Counted from the stretch's first letter, positions 24,106-36,047 are shown. The stretch: DNA of 64,000 bases from Siphonodentalium dalli (GCA_032622095.1 CP136068.1:59980025-60044024); one strand, 5' to 3'. A program made the numbers and translations. The notes: generated by a model from the sequence alone, not told the origin.

Positions 24106-24504
24106 ATGCCAAATAAATGCAGTGTTTTCGGCTGTGGCCGGTAAAGTGACTCTCAATTAGGTATAATTCTGCATTCATTTCCAAACGACTTTCGTTTACG
24201 TGACATTTGGTGGGATTTCTGTGGGAAACCCGTTACTCAAAATCAGAAACTATTGAAGTAGTTGCCAACGAAATAGTCCTGAATTTGTTCCGTCCACTTC
24301 GAAAAAATGTGTTTTGAGCATAACGCGAATACACTTAGCCCGAACAGTGGCTACCGACGACAACTCAGAGGAAATGCAACCCCCACGTTAAACAAATGGA
24401 CCACCGACGAGAATGCCATCCCAAGAAAAACGTCAACTCCCGTAAAAAATATATATTTGCCGGAGCTTCCAGTCGTGAGTATATCCAATCGAACCTATCG
24501 CTAA
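24106..24504 (+). pseudogene. THAP-domain (C2CH zinc finger) remnant with in-frame stops
   Basis: From ATG 24106 a single frame reads MPNKCSVFGCGR, stop, SDSQLGIILHSFPNDFRL, RDIWWDFCGKPVTQNQKLL, three more stops, then ICSVHFEKMCFEHNAN, SPNSGYRRQLRGNATPTL. This has the THAP signature: MPxxC and GC at the start, SFP, the invariant W, the C-S-V-H-F pair and a C-terminal AxPTL-like box, at normal spacing for about 95 residues. The frame stays aligned through all four stops (first at 24142-24144), so the lesions are point changes rather than indels. THAP domains bind DNA in P-element-type transposases and in host factors. No transposase body follows in frame, so it may be a P-element relic or a decayed host gene. 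Confidence 0.78.
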
Positions 24505-25360
24505 AAAGCCAATACATATACCAAATAAAGAGCGTTTCATTTGACGAGTCAGTCATGGTTACGAATACATACCATTGCAGTTAAAGTGGGGAGTATATTG
24601 ATGAATAATTTAGTAAAGTATTCACGATGACAACTCGAGTCCCCATTTTCCTTCACTATGACTCAATAAAGAGCGTTCCATGTTAAGAGTATTCCTTATA
24701 TGGTGCGAATAAAAAGAGTTTAATAAACCGGAATTGCTACGACTTTGACGGATGTATAAAGCATGTATATCGCAAGTTCGTGTGCATGTATTTACGTGTA
24801 TTGGTGTAAACAGTAAATAATCTCGATGACAACTGTTCTAAGTCGAGTCCCAATTTTCCTTTACCATGACTAAATAAAGAGCGTTCACTGTAAATAAATC
24901 ACAGATGAAGACTTTGATATATTAATAAGTATATGCTACCACGATGTATAAATAAATTATCTTATATTATTTCGGTTTTACGGTCAGTTATCTATATAAA
25001 CATGTGCTCGTGTTTCTCTATTTTTCGTTACCGGAATAGTCAAATTATATTATATATTCATATAAAGATTGCATATATGCCAAGAATTGCACAGTTAATA
25101 CTAATAGACAATTATCATATCGTAAACATTCCAGTGTCCAGATCCTACGTAAAATGCGGCATGGCTTTATAATAACAACACATCGCGATACATATAATAA
25201 TAACACGCTATAGGCGTTTAATTGTGAGAACACGATGTATTTGCATTCGCAGTGTTCTCCCATTATGCGACAAACGTAAAGAGCCGCGATGGAATTCATG
25301 ATCGCTTTGCGCGTGCAAACTTATGGTATCGTTGAATATCTATGCGTTCTCAATGAGTTA
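24505..25360. repeat. AT-rich region with repeated AATAAAGAGCGTT motif
   Basis: AAATAAAGAGCGTTTCATT (about 24519), CAATAAAGAGCGTTCCATG (about 24662) and AAATAAAGAGCGTTCACTG (about 24870) are direct repeats, two of them preceded by a CGAGTCCC-ATTTTCCTT block. The inverse motif occurs twice at 63.81-63.87 kb. No gene was seen. Confidence 0.65.
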
Positions 25361-25361
25361 C

Positions 25362-25432
25362 CACGTGGTCGATTATGTGACTATGCTTCTGTTTACACGT
25401 GACAATCATGTGATGTGGCCGATGATCACGTG
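25362..25432. promoter_or_regulatory. Three CACGTG palindromes in 71 bp
   Basis: CACGTG at 25362, 25396 and 25427. The hexamer is the E-box of bHLH factors; whether it works here is unknown and no adjacent gene is visible. Confidence 0.2.
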
Positions 25433-25477
25433 ACTCGTCTACAACACAAAATCTTCGGCTAACTTCGGAATTTTTTT

Positions 25478-25501
25478 TAATCGTTATAAAAATAACGATT
25501 A
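25478..25501. repeat. Perfect hairpin TAATCGTTAT-AAAA-ATAACGATTA
   Basis: 10-bp perfect stem with a 4-base loop. It may be a recombination or foldback scar; no run of Ts or gene supports a terminator reading. Confidence 0.7.
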
Positions 25502-26639
25502 GCGGCCGAATATTAGATTACATGCGCATAATGGACATTTTATGTATATATTATCGGTATATTGAAAGAAAATACTAAATTTTTTTCAGGATCATATTCC
25601 TTTAAGAATTTACTTTTGTTTTGTGGCTTTTAAAAGTAGTAAACATAATATGGAATTCATGTTTCTCTTGTAAATATTAATGAAGCTCGAGTTTTCTGTT
25701 TTGCCGAGCCTCAGGCAATTTCTTATACTCGTTTCATAAATAAAATATGAGAGAAACACTTATTTCATGTCATCTATTATTATTATTTCAGACTAGAAAT
25801 TCATATAATGCAAACACATTTATTACAAAACATGATAAGTTTGACAAGTATGTGTCGTAATGTTGTACTGTTATAGATTATTTATAAACGAAAAGCGTAT
25901 TTTCTGTACTATATGGTGAATTTCTGGAGATATTTTACTCTAATCTTGAAATAATTGACATATATTGATCTTGTATATGCAAGGTGTCAGATAAGCATAG
26001 GGGTACCACTGGTAACTCTTTAAGTCTTCGGTCATGAAAAGTGCGACTGCATCCTAGAATAATTAATTCTGTCGCGTATCGGACGGTCAGATGTAATCGA
26101 TTTGTCAGGATCCAAACAGGTGTAAGCATTTCTAGCAGGACCGGTTCCCAGGGGGTGGATACAGCAAGTTCCAGAAATCTAGTGTAGAATCTGTAAAAGT
26201 CAACAGCTCCAGTCATCAGCCTTTCAAACTTGATCCAAGAGGTTAATCCCGAAGAATGCCTAATATTTCTATCAGGTCATAACCAATTAGTGGTCATCCA
26301 TTTATGATTTAGTCCCCATGTAGCTATGCTGGATTCAAGATACAGTTGATGTCGAATTTAGAACAAAAATTGTGGAAACAGACTTTCCATAGGCTCATTT
26401 GAGACCTTTATGTTGTTGATTACATATGATGAAACACAGTTTTGACAGTTTGACGTATAAAGTTGGATCCTTGTGCGAGCATATCGAGTAACTTCTTGAG
26501 ACGCCTTAAAATTAGATTATCACACATCTCCGATTTGGATCTATCTCCTGATTACTCTGCACGGCAGATCATCAAGGCCTCACACTGCCGCAGTCATAGA
26601 CACAGATCCGCGCTAGATAACAACATGATTATGATCACC
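25502..26639. other. Intergenic, nothing recognised
   Basis: A 93-codon minus-strand frame (25935-26216) has no motif I know. Nothing else was seen. Confidence 0.4.
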
Positions 26640-27430
26640 TGTAGATGGGAGCTTTCGATTTTGAACAATTTTCGATTAAAAATATGGGCGCTGGCAGCCA
26701 TCGTTGAGTTTACTCTTTGCATGACTAAATGACTTTGGTACACCCTACAGACCACATCCCTCATCCGATCATCAAAAAACTTCATATGGATCTTTGGTGT
26801 GACCTCTAGATGGGAGCCTCCTATTTTGACCGAAATTTGTTGAAAAACATGGCCGCCAGCAGCCATCTTGGAATTTACTCTGTATGACTAAATCCTTCTT
26901 CACATTCTACGGGCCACATCTCTCATCCGATTGTCACAAACTTCATATTGATCTTCAGGGTGACCTCTAGATGGGAGCCTCCTATTTTGACTGAAATGTT
27001 TTGAAAAACATGGCCGCCAGCAGCCATCTTGGATTTCAGATTTGAATCCATCGGCACAACCCACAGCCCGCATGTATTGGAGAATTGATTTGAAAAGCTA
27101 TCAAAGCTCTCAAATTTGAACAATTTTCGATAAAAAACATGGCTGCGTGCAGCCATCTTGGATTTTACTCTTTACATGACTAAATACTTTTGCAGTCCCT
27201 TCAGACTACATCCCTGATCTGTTGATCACCAAACTTCATAGGGATATTCGGGGTGACCTCTAGATTGAAGCCTCCTATTTTAACCGAAATTCGTTGATAA
27301 ACATGGCCACCAGCAGCCATCTTGGAATTTACTCTTTGTATGACTAAATCCTTTGGCACAGCCAACAGACCACATCCCTCATCCGATCATCATCAAACTT
27401 CATATGAATCTTTGGGGTCACCTCTAGTTT
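26640..27430 (+). repeat. Diverged family A-type tandem array without ends
   Basis: Five units of about 165 bp carry AACATGGCCGCCAGCAGCC, TTACTCTTTGTATGACTAAA, CCACATCCCTCATCCGATCA and GTGACCTCTAGATGGGAGCC. They are a subfamily distinct from the arrays at 4.4 and 60.4 kb. The array abuts the 5' end of a family B element at 27443, which may have inserted into it. Confidence 0.85.
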
Positions 27431-27442
27431 AATTTCCTTCTT

Positions 27443-29424
27443 TATTATGTTTACCCATACCATAGTATGGTAAACATAATGTCGACGTCCGGATTGACCA
27501 CTCGTCGTGCGTCCGTCCGTCTGTCCGTCTGTCGAGCCGTAGACACTTTACGCATGGTGCGATAACTCAAAATTTTTCTATCCGATCGGAACCATATTTT
27601 GTATATGAGTATCTCAGACCAAAATACAGATCGAGTTCAAATATGGGTTTGATCCGAGTTTTTTTTTACGGAGTTATGGCCCTTTTTCGACTTCGAATTC
27701 ATGCATGCTGTCATAACTCAAACAATTTTTATCTGATCGGAACCAAATTTGGTATTCGAGTTTCAGAGCCCAAAATACAGATCGAGTTCGAATATGGGTT
27801 TGATCCGATTTATTTTAAAGGAGTTATGACCCTTTTTTCGAAAATAAAATTAAAAAAACAAAAATCCGATGCTATAACCGAAGTATATTTTGTCCGATTG
27901 TGTTCATATTTGATATGTAGATTTATGATGACACGCTCCTCATCTGTATAGTTTTTGGTATTGATTGGTTGATCGGTTTAGAAAATAATTAACCCTTTAC
28001 ACACATGCTATCCAATGCAATAAGTTGAACATATTTCTTCTGATCTGCCTCATATTTCTTACCTAGGTTTTTCTTAGCACGTTCTTCGTCTGTATGGTTT
28101 TTGGTATTGTTTAATTAACCCTTTTCACTCTTATGTTTACTTAGAATTCACCCAAGCTGCTATGACTCAAAACATTTTTTATCTGATCAACACCAAATTT
28201 GGTATATGAATTTATCACCCCTAAATACAAATCGAGTTCGAATATGGGTTTGATCCGATATATTTTAACAGAGTTATGACCCTTTATAATTCAAGTAATT
28301 ACTGCTGGGAATTTTAAGAGAACATATCTCACAGACCATGTGTGTAATTGAAATGAGTTAATTATCACTATGGACATAAGATATGACATGCTATAAAGCC
28401 TGATAGTGGTACTGCTGGCTGGTGGGATTTGTTTATCATAATGTCAAATTGATTGATGGCTATCTGGTGGAGTTCTGTTTTCTGTGCAATATTAAGTTAA
28501 CTCCTTTGCTGAAACAGGTTCATTACTAAAGTTTATGTACACACTATAGGACACCTATTCTAAAATATTAAATTGGAACAGTCCATTGTTACTTTGTAGG
28601 GATGTTTTACAGACATTGTTGTTTACATACACTGTTGTCTTATCTTAGACAAAAATTAATCCACACAGTTCCATGATATGATGTCATTGCAAATGATTAA
28701 CCCTCTCCACACATCATATGGTTTTGATGCTTTTCATTTGATCATTCTCCTATATTATGTCCAGGTTGATGGTGATCCACTTTTGATTTGCATGGATTTG
28801 GGATTAAAATTAAACCATTCCATAGACACATATTATGCGATAGACAGATATAATATTATCCCTTTCACTTTGATCCAGGTTCAGTAAGGGTTTCAATAAA
28901 TCACCAATTGTATATTCATCATTAGAGGAAATGTTTTATTTTGAAATTCCCTCAATTGCATTTGGGCTCCAGGGTAATATTAATGGTGTTGGTATTCTTG
29001 AGACTGACTTGTTGTATGGGTTTCTAAATCCAATGACATGCTTTGTATAGACTATTTTGTGTTTATCAGTTCATTAGTTTGGGTAAGATTAACTCTATTC
29101 TATCTGATTTGATAACTCAAATATTTCCATTGATTATGTTTATACATGTAGTTCTAGGCATAGTTGACGAGAACACACCCCTAACCTGCATAGTGAGGGT
29201 CATTTGGTCTATTTGCTTAAAAATATTAACATCCTCCGCCAATCCTGTTGACACAATGTGATAACTAAATATTTTTCACATCATCGCTATATTAAGTGTG
29301 AATTGTTGAAACTTTAGCACTCATGAAAAGGTTGATGTAAGGATTTATAAAATTTATAAAAATAGCTAATCGCTATCGCCAAGGTATGGGTTAAACATCT
29401 GCCGATCGTGATCGGCCTCTCGTT
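27443..29424 (+). mobile_element. Pearl/HINE-like element, family B, complete copy 3
   Basis: The 5' TTATTATGTTTACCCATACC folds on GTATGGTAAACATA; a (CCGT)n tract, core units with GAGTTCGAATATGGGTTTGA and a long 3' arm follow. The end is GGTATGGGTTAAACATCTGC, hairpin, CCTCTCGTT. The 3' subterminal GGTATGGGTTAAACAT is the inverse of the 5' ATGTTTACCCATACC with one extra base. No reading frame of note, about 1.98 kb. Confidence 0.85.
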
Positions 29425-29454
29425 ATTCTATTCACTGCTCAGCAAAAAATTAAC

Positions 29455-29495
29455 TCCTTCCCAAGTTGAACTACAGTGTCATTGACTCTAAACTA
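29455..29495 (+). repeat. Family A 3'-end scrap
   Basis: CAAGTTGAACTACAGTGTC and TTGACTCT recall the family A 3' terminus with mutations that break the hairpin. Confidence 0.6.
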
Positions 29496-29741
29496 TTTTT
29501 TTGAGGGCTATACTGACAACCAGGGTATGGGCTGTGTTCATTTATCTCATGTTAGGGTTTCTAGGGTATTCCAATGTTAATATGATTACGTCAGTATGTA
29601 TGGACAACCCAAAACACGTACGTCAATATATAAAATATTAAAATGATAAATGTATGTTTCATGGGAGTGCCTGTATTTCCGGCCAACTTGGGATATATGA
29701 TCACGTCAGTACGTACATGTATGGACGGTGACATGTCTCTA

Positions 29742-29872
29742 TTCTGAATGTTCGCTTTTCCGAAGGTTCACTATTTCCAATATTCATTATACCGAAGATT
29801 CGCTATTCCGAAGGTTCTCTATTCCGAAGGTTCGCTATTTCAAAGGTTTTTGTTATTTTGAAGTTTAATTCT
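29742..29872 (+). repeat. Tandem ~15-bp repeat TTCGCTATTCCGAAGG
   Basis: About eight units of GGTTCGCTATTCCGAA and variants. Inverse units occur at 30690-30745, about 820 bp away, so the two could be the ends of one foldback element. Confidence 0.8.
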
Positions 29873-29957
29873 ATATTCTAAAGTATTGAGAGGGTTCTTT
29901 ATCATAAGACTCTTTTTATGAAGGAAATAACATAACATTGAAACAAGGCCAAAAGAA

Positions 29958-30375
29958 ATAAGACCTGTATTTCTGGTGACCCGCCCCCGCCCCTATTCAG
30001 GCGCCCCGACCATTTTCATTTTATTGATTTTGGAAAATTAGTACTCATCCAATTTTATTTTCCTTGTAAACTGATTCATTTTCGAAAAAATGGACACATC
30101 GATGTACATGTACTGTTAAACTAGAAATTATACCACATTTCAGTTAGGTCACAGCTGAATCAAATTAACTCTTTCATGTTTTATTCAATAAAACAATCAA
30201 TTACACTACATGTATATTCTAATGTTATGTACTTAGTTTTATTATTTTATAGTACATTACAAACAAGGAGAGTTTTTTAGAGCAAAGTTGAAAATAAAAT
30301 AAAAAAATAAAATAAAATGAAAAGCCACCCGACCGCCCCTATTTTTTTCTTGCATGTCACCAGAAACACATGTAT
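29958..30375. mobile_element. MITE-like element with TTTCTGGTGAC ends
   Basis: The left end CTGTATTTCTGGTGACC is answered by GTCACCAGAAACACATG at the right end. Next to both ends lie CGCCCCTATT blocks, in direct orientation. A partial copy is at 8385-8600. Confidence 0.5.
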
Positions 30376-30689
30376 ATATATTTTTGGCCCAATAAATGTG
30401 ATTTTGTTTTTCTCGGGTTTCCTTGAAATTTAATGTCATGTCACGCACCCCACACAATTGCTATGTTTCCATGACGTTATATCTCAATAATCTTAGAGGC
30501 AAGAATACGCCAACTAAAGGCAGTTTATAACAGTGGGGCTATATAACGCTTAATGAATACTGGAGTGCCATAACATACTGCGTAGCAAAATATCGCAGAA
30601 TAGACGGGTAAGAGATGAACTTAAATGCAATTGTGACTTTGTATTGACTTTAAAAGCCCACTTGAAAAGTTTTCACATCGCTGATTTTT

Positions 30690-30745
30690 CTTCGGAATAA
30701 TGAACCTTAGGAATATGGAACCTTCAGAATAATGAACCAATCCTG
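30690..30745 (-). repeat. Inverse units of the TTCGCTATTCCGAAGG repeat
   Basis: CGGAATAATGAACCTTAGGA and GGAACCTTCAGAATAATG are inverse variants of the array at 29.74 kb. Confidence 0.65.
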
Positions 30746-31474
30746 TATGAACAGCCCACGACAAGTCCACAGTCCTTCCCAGGAGACGGGAGTGATTGCT
30801 CTCGCAGCCGTATACACGCGTAATTTTCAATTCATGGGTGCTAAAATTTGCATCTGGCCCTCTTCTCAAAATACTAATGGAGACTGTAATTGTCGGTTCA
30901 ACAGTGAACTATTGTAAGGTTTATTTAGATCCTTTACCATCTCAGTTCAACTATGGCATATTAAAGTGTAACTAGACATAGGTCTATTCCACAATGACTG
31001 TTTCTTTGAGAAAAACCTAACTTACAATTATAGTATGGGTGCAAATAAATACTCTCGCTGTGTTTTCCTCGTTGGGAAGGACTGGTCCATCAATAAATGT
31101 ATACATGTTTCATGGGACTATTTATATATACATATAAGACTGGAGTAAAGTTGAGACAAACACGTCTTTGTTAATTTTGGTGCCCGGTTTTCAACGAAAT
31201 TTGGTGTGGTCTCAGACTCGGGGTGCCCTGGCGGAGTGTATAATGGCCTTAGTTTTTCTAAAATTTGATTCAAACAAATTTAAAAGAATAAAAAAATTGA
31301 ACCTTTGGTTTGTGACACTACTAGTGCAAATTTGGCACTAGGACCCATAAATTACAAAATTTGAGAATTGTGTTATGTACATTTGGGTATACATGTACTT
31401 ATTTAGTACATAACAGTTTCTATACAGTATATAATTCAACATCAAAACTCTAGATTATGACTCCGATCATAGCT
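30746..31474. other. Intergenic, nothing recognised
   Basis: Short overlapping frames only; no motif. Confidence 0.4.
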
Positions 31475-31537
31475 ATTTATACATTACTATCGTCAAGGGA
31501 TTGGTTAAACATCTGCCAATCATGATCGACCTCTCGT
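31475..31537 (+). repeat. Family B 3'-end fragment
   Basis: GGTTAAACATCTGCCAATC followed by ATGATCGACCTCTCGTTT is the family B terminus with two changes in the hairpin. Confidence 0.75.
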
Positions 31538-31544
31538 TTCCAAA

Positions 31545-31933
31545 TTCTGTTAAAAACATTGGCCATATCGGATTTCAAATTTGGATCCATCGGCACACCA
31601 TGCATCCCACAATTATTGGCAAAATGTTTTGGGATCACTAAATCATTTAGCACATCCTACAGTTCACATCTCTTTTTCAATCATCACCAAACGTCATATG
31701 GATCGTCGGTGTGCCCTCTAGATGGGAGCTCACAATTTTTTCCAAATTTTGTTAAAAACATGGCTGCCAGTGGTCATATTGTAGTTTACTCTTTGTATAA
31801 CTAAATCCCTTGGGTGTTTAGTATTACATAGACATACCAACTTTCTTCATTTGCTGTCGCTCCATTAACTGTAACATTTGACAATACCCCCTATCCAAGT
31901 TGAGCTTCAGTGTCATTGACACTTTCATTTTGA
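31545..31933 (+). mobile_element. Family A-type element, 3' part only
   Basis: Two core units of the 26.6-kb subfamily (GATGGGAGCT, ACATGGCTGCCAGTGG) are followed by the family A end CCAAGTTGAGCTTCAGTGTC, TTGACACTTTCATTT. The 5' end is missing; it directly follows a family B 3' end. More core-like sequence follows to about 32060. Confidence 0.75.
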
Positions 31934-32368
31934 AATTCATTTAAAGACATGGCCGCCAGCATCCATCATGGATTTAAAATCTAAATCGGCACACCCTTTA
32001 GGATCACCTCTTGATGGGAGCTATTGAATTTGAACGATTTTCGGTGAAAACATTCACTCTTCGTATGACTTAAAAACATCCAATAATCTGCAATAACAAC
32101 ATATTCCCAGCTAGTTCTAAGTTCAAAGTTGCCTGCTGCTCTCAACAAAGGCTAAGCGAAATCTTTTGATAGTGCTGCACGATCATGGCGTGTTGGACTA
32201 TAAGATGATGATTGTGTTGTTAAATTATACAGTGTCCCGATCATCCAAAAACGAGACATGAGATTCACCAGCAATGTCTTCACAATATAAAAGTACAAAC
32301 ATGTTTTGCTTGTGTATATCCCTTGGATAGACATGTGTGTAATAAACAGACCCATACATGTGGCTGCT

Positions 32369-33244
32369 AATTATACCCCCTTTAAAAAAAAAAAGGGGGG
32401 TATACTGTTTTGCACCTGTCCGTCCGTCCATGCGTGCTTGCGTCCGTACGTCCGTCCGATGTCTGTTCATGTCATCATTTGAACAGTAGTGCTCGGATCT
32501 CAATGAAATTTTGTATGGATGTTCATTACTATGAGGACATTAAAAAGAGGGTTCCATCGTTTTGTTCGGATTTTCCATTCTGGAGTTATTCATCTTTGTT
32601 TATCTGGAAATGTTGGCTTTTTGGTCCGTCTGGTGTCTGTTCATTTCGTAACTTAAACAGTTGTGCTGGGATCTCAATGAAATATGGTCTGGATGTTCAC
32701 TAATATGAGGACATTAAAAAGAGGGTTCCATTGTTTTGTTCGGATTTTCCATTCTAGAGTTATACATCTTTGTTTATCTGGAAATGTTGGTTTTTGGACC
32801 GTCTGGTGTCTCTTCATGTCGTAACTTCAACAGTTGTGCTGGGATCTCAATGAAATTTGGTATGGATGTTCACTACTATGAGGACATTCAATAGAGGGTT
32901 CCATTGTTCTGTTCTGCTTTTCCATTCTAGAGTTATTCATCTTTGTTTATCTGGAAATGTTGGTTGTTTGGTCCATCCAATGTCTGTTCAGCTCATAACT
33001 TGAACAGTAATGCTCGGATCTCAATGAAATTTTGTATGGATGTTCACCACAATGAGGACATTTAATGGCACATTCAAATGTTTGTTTTGTTTTTATTGTT
33101 CTATAGTTACTCATCTTTGTTTATATAAAAATGCTGGTGTTTGGGTCCATCTGTCTGAGTATAGCCCTCATAAGTTATAGATATGCCCACAGGAGGCGGT
33201 ATGCCACGAGGGGGTATGCACCGGACGACAGTCCATCTCTTGTT
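32369..33244 (+). mobile_element. Pearl/HINE-like element, family C, complete copy
   Basis: The 5' TAATTATACCCCCTTT folds on AAAGGGGGGTATACT; a CCGTCCGTCC tract follows, then four core units of about 165 bp (GGGATCTCAATGAAATTTGG, TGGATGTTCACTACTATGAG, CATTCTAGAGTTATTCATC). The 3' end is GAGGGGGTATGCACC, hairpin GGACGACAGTCC and ATCTCTTGTTA. GGGGGTAT near the 3' end is the inverse of ATACCCCC at the 5' end. No coding capacity. Confidence 0.85.
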
Positions 33245-33280
33245 AATGTATAAAATCAGTCGATATGATCCCAATACAGA

Positions 33281-33537
33281 TCAAGCCTTGAAATAGGGTG
33301 TCTGTCATTTGCAGAATGAGGTCCCCAGAGGGTGAATTTAGTGATGCTACCCCCGCATAGCGGACTAGCATCACCAAATTCACCCTCTGGGAACCTCATT
33401 CTGCTGAGGTGTAAGCAGAATGAGGTCCCCAGAGGGTGAATTTGGTGATACTAGCCCGCTATGCGGGGTAGCATCACTAAATTCACCCTCTGGGGACCTC
33501 ATTCTGCAAATGACAGACACCCTATTTCAAGGCTTGA
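33281..33537. repeat. 257-bp near-perfect palindrome of nested palindromes
   Basis: Two arms of about 125 bp start TCAAGCCTTGAAATAGGGTG and match with only a few differences. Each arm itself contains an inverted pair GCAGAATGAGGTCCCCAGAG / CCTCATTCTGC around a CCCCGCATAGCGG centre. Single versions occur at 18877-18970. An extruded cruciform would have two side hairpins. Confidence 0.93.
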
Positions 33538-33967
33538 TACAGATGCTGGACAGACAAAGCGGACACTTTCTCTCAGTGGCAAAACTGGACATGTGTTTAC
33601 AAATTCTACCTAATTGGCCTTACTGCAATGTTTGTTGACTTTCCTTGCTTGTGTATCATGGACTCTGATCCTCTGACTTCTGCCTCACATAATTATTTTG
33701 TACTATTAAAATTGACTAACTGGGCACACACACAATGTAACTTTTTTGTGGCTGGTTCTGGATTCCCTTGTTTCCTACGGATTGTAAATCATTGTTTATG
33801 TTTAGCCTATGATTCTTTTGGGTGTATTTACTAATTTTTGTTGAGGAAAATGGATTGATGGCGAGTTGAACCAATTGGTTTAAATATTTTATCAGTATTG
33901 GTGTTCTTGACTTTTTCTACATTATCTGTTTCTGAAATTATTGTATTATTTCTAAGTCACAGTTTTT
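33538..33967. other. Intergenic, nothing recognised
   Basis: Short frames only, AT-rich. Confidence 0.4.
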
Positions 33968-34088
33968 TTTGGATCGTGTTGACAGGGATACATACACCTG
34001 TAGTGTTTTATTTGGAGCGTGTTGACAGGGATACACCTGGAGTGTTTTATTTGGATTTTGTTGACAGCAGTACACCTGTAATGTTTTT
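33968..34088 (+). repeat. Three tandem ~40-bp units
   Basis: Units run from TTTGGA to GTGTTTTA and contain GTTGACAGGGATACACCTG. The open frame through them is a by-product. Confidence 0.8.
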
Positions 34089-34476
34089 GACTCTTTTAGT
34101 GAATTTATACCTAAAAAAAATTCAAACCCATCTTCTCTGTTTACTGACTCTTTGACTCTTACAGACAGGGAACTTTATTTGCTGACAAATCTAACTAGAT
34201 GCATTCAAATTGAAATATTTAGGCCTGTTACGATGATCGGTGACTTAAAATAATTGTTTTTTATTTATCCTCCATTCTGAGTACTTACCAAATAGAAGGT
34301 ATCGCAATATAAATTGTTAGTTTTGATTTGTTAATATGGATATATATTCGTTCACTTGAGTATTTAATGCAGGGAGGAAAAAATCTCAGTACACACAGTG
34401 ACATTCGCTTCCTCCAAAATTGACAAGAAAGTATGCATAATAAACCTATCTTCATCTTTTCACACAGTCTCTTTTT

Positions 34477-34782
34477 CCTGGTGTAGTAAATGTTTGTGAG
34501 AATCATAGTATTTAGAGAAATGCAACAAGATGCGAAAGAATAATCAGTCACGATTAGCGTTGACTGATAAAAACTAGAAGATGAAGTCTCCTTTACTGCG
34601 ATATTCCCAACATGACGTAGTAAACCATTTCCAAATATGGAGTGCATTTCTGGTGTAGTAAATGTTTGTGAGAATCATAGTATTTAGAAATAGTTATAAA
34701 TGCAACAAGATGCGAAAGAATAATCAGTCACGAATAGCATTGACTGATAAAAACTAGAAGATGATGTCTCCTATACTGCGAT
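34477..34782 (+). repeat. Direct duplication of ~130 bp
   Basis: 34477-34602 and 34649-34782 share CTGGTGTAGTAAATGTTTGT through ACTAGAAGATGA and CTGCGAT at over 90% identity by eye, with one small insertion (about 8 bp) in the second copy. Confidence 0.9.
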
Positions 34783-34815
34783 GAGTAAAATGAGTTATGG
34801 ATATATTGCCTGTAT

Positions 34816-35106
34816 TCAACAATAGTTGAGTTTGACAATGCGTGGGAAACTTGTCAACACGTCAATGACCACTGGTCTGTGAAGTGATCTGTCACACCAT
34901 AAACCAATTAAATCACCTGCGCGCTTCGCCACTCTCCAATGAAATGGAGGGAATCCCATCAATTCCATGAATGAGATATCCAGATATGAGACTATATTGT
35001 AAAATTTTCTTTGGCTTTTTAGTTCAAGACGCACAAAGTGTGGGTTGTGAAATTTGCCATCCCCAGGAATATGCAATTTTTCGAAATATTTTGATGGAGT
35101 TTTCAA
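34816..35106 (-). CDS. Unassigned 96-codon frame
   Basis: The minus-strand frame starts MKTPSKYFEKLHIPGDGKF and ends IVKLNYC. Its composition (mixed charged and aromatic residues, no low complexity) is more protein-like than the repeat frames around it. No family is recognised, no signal peptide or membrane segment is evident, and no splice sites were established. It could be chance or a remnant exon. Confidence 0.15.
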   Translation of the reverse strand: MKTPSKYFEKLHIPGDGKFHNPHFVRLELKSQRKFYNIVSYLDISFMELMGFPPFHWRVAKRAGDLIGLWCDRSLHRPVVIDVLTSFPRIVKLNYC

Positions 35107-35654
35107 AGGTAATTTAAAGCATTTCCAGGTGAATTTCGGACCTTTTTTTGTTCGTTCCCTGACAATTCTATGCCCACAAACGTTTTATGCTGCGTTTTAT
35201 AAATTATTTCATAACCGCCATTAAATGCTTTATAATAAGAAATATCAGAAGAATTCGGTCAGAATTGTACTGTAAACAAATCCTGTTTTGTTCACTCCAA
35301 TAATGTAAACAAAACTGCAAGATCTCGCAAGATCATTAGCTCCCATCTACAATGAAGCATAGAAGATCAAGTGGGCATCAAAGCAACTGAACACGTTTTG
35401 GTGGTGTTCCATGTGAGACTTCCCAAATCAGGACCAAAGTACTCAGCGCTTGAATGTGTCCAAGTTATGATTCACTTGCAGGGATTATTGTAATTCTCAC
35501 AGCTGAATATTTGTTATGTTTATTAAGTTTTAGTTTATTTAAATGCAGGACATTGTTTTTATTTGGGGATTTCATTTTGTTATATGTTATTTAATTATAT
35601 AAACACTAAAATTTTCACTCTTCAAAACAAATATCAGGTATTTTGCACAGGTCC

Positions 35655-35752
35655 CCAGAACAAAAATTAATCTCACCCCAATAGTACTTAATAGTACTTA
35701 ATCATATGATTAAGTAGTACTATTGGGGGTGGGGTCAATTTTTTTTTCTGGG
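35655..35752. repeat. 98-bp palindrome with CACCCCAATAGTACTTAAT arms
   Basis: Arms meet at CATATG (about 35703-35708). The left arm has one duplicated AGTACTTAAT unit, so the pairing slips by 10 bases. The outer parts (CCAGAA.AAAAATT) still pair. Confidence 0.8.
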
Positions 35753-36047
35753 ATTTGTGGTATTTTGTTGAAACATTGGTTGACCTTTGAAAATGCCTAT
35801 TTTCAATGGAATTCGAACAATGTAGTTATATATGTAATGACATCACCAATATTGTTACGTGTATAATTTAATGAATGAAATGTTTTCCTGATTAACGTCG
35901 GTTGGAATTCAATTTATCTCATCCACCATTCCATAAACAGCTCATCACATCAAAGCAATGCCCTGAAAAGTTACCCATAATTATGCTGTGGTTAAGAGGT
36001 CGATTAATTAGAGCATTACTGTAGCTTCATCCTCGCAGAGTAACACC
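35753..36047. other. Upstream region of the candidate exon, nothing recognised
   Basis: No TATA box or repeat end identified with confidence. Confidence 0.3.

Noticed and set aside
24139-24162. GTAAAG...TTAG at the first THAP stop as a tiny intron
   Set aside because: About 20 bases is too short to splice, and the translated stretch aligns to the THAP domain when read through.
25478-25501. Intrinsic terminator
   Set aside because: A bacterial-type terminator is not expected in animal nuclear DNA, and the stem is AT-rich without an adjoining gene.
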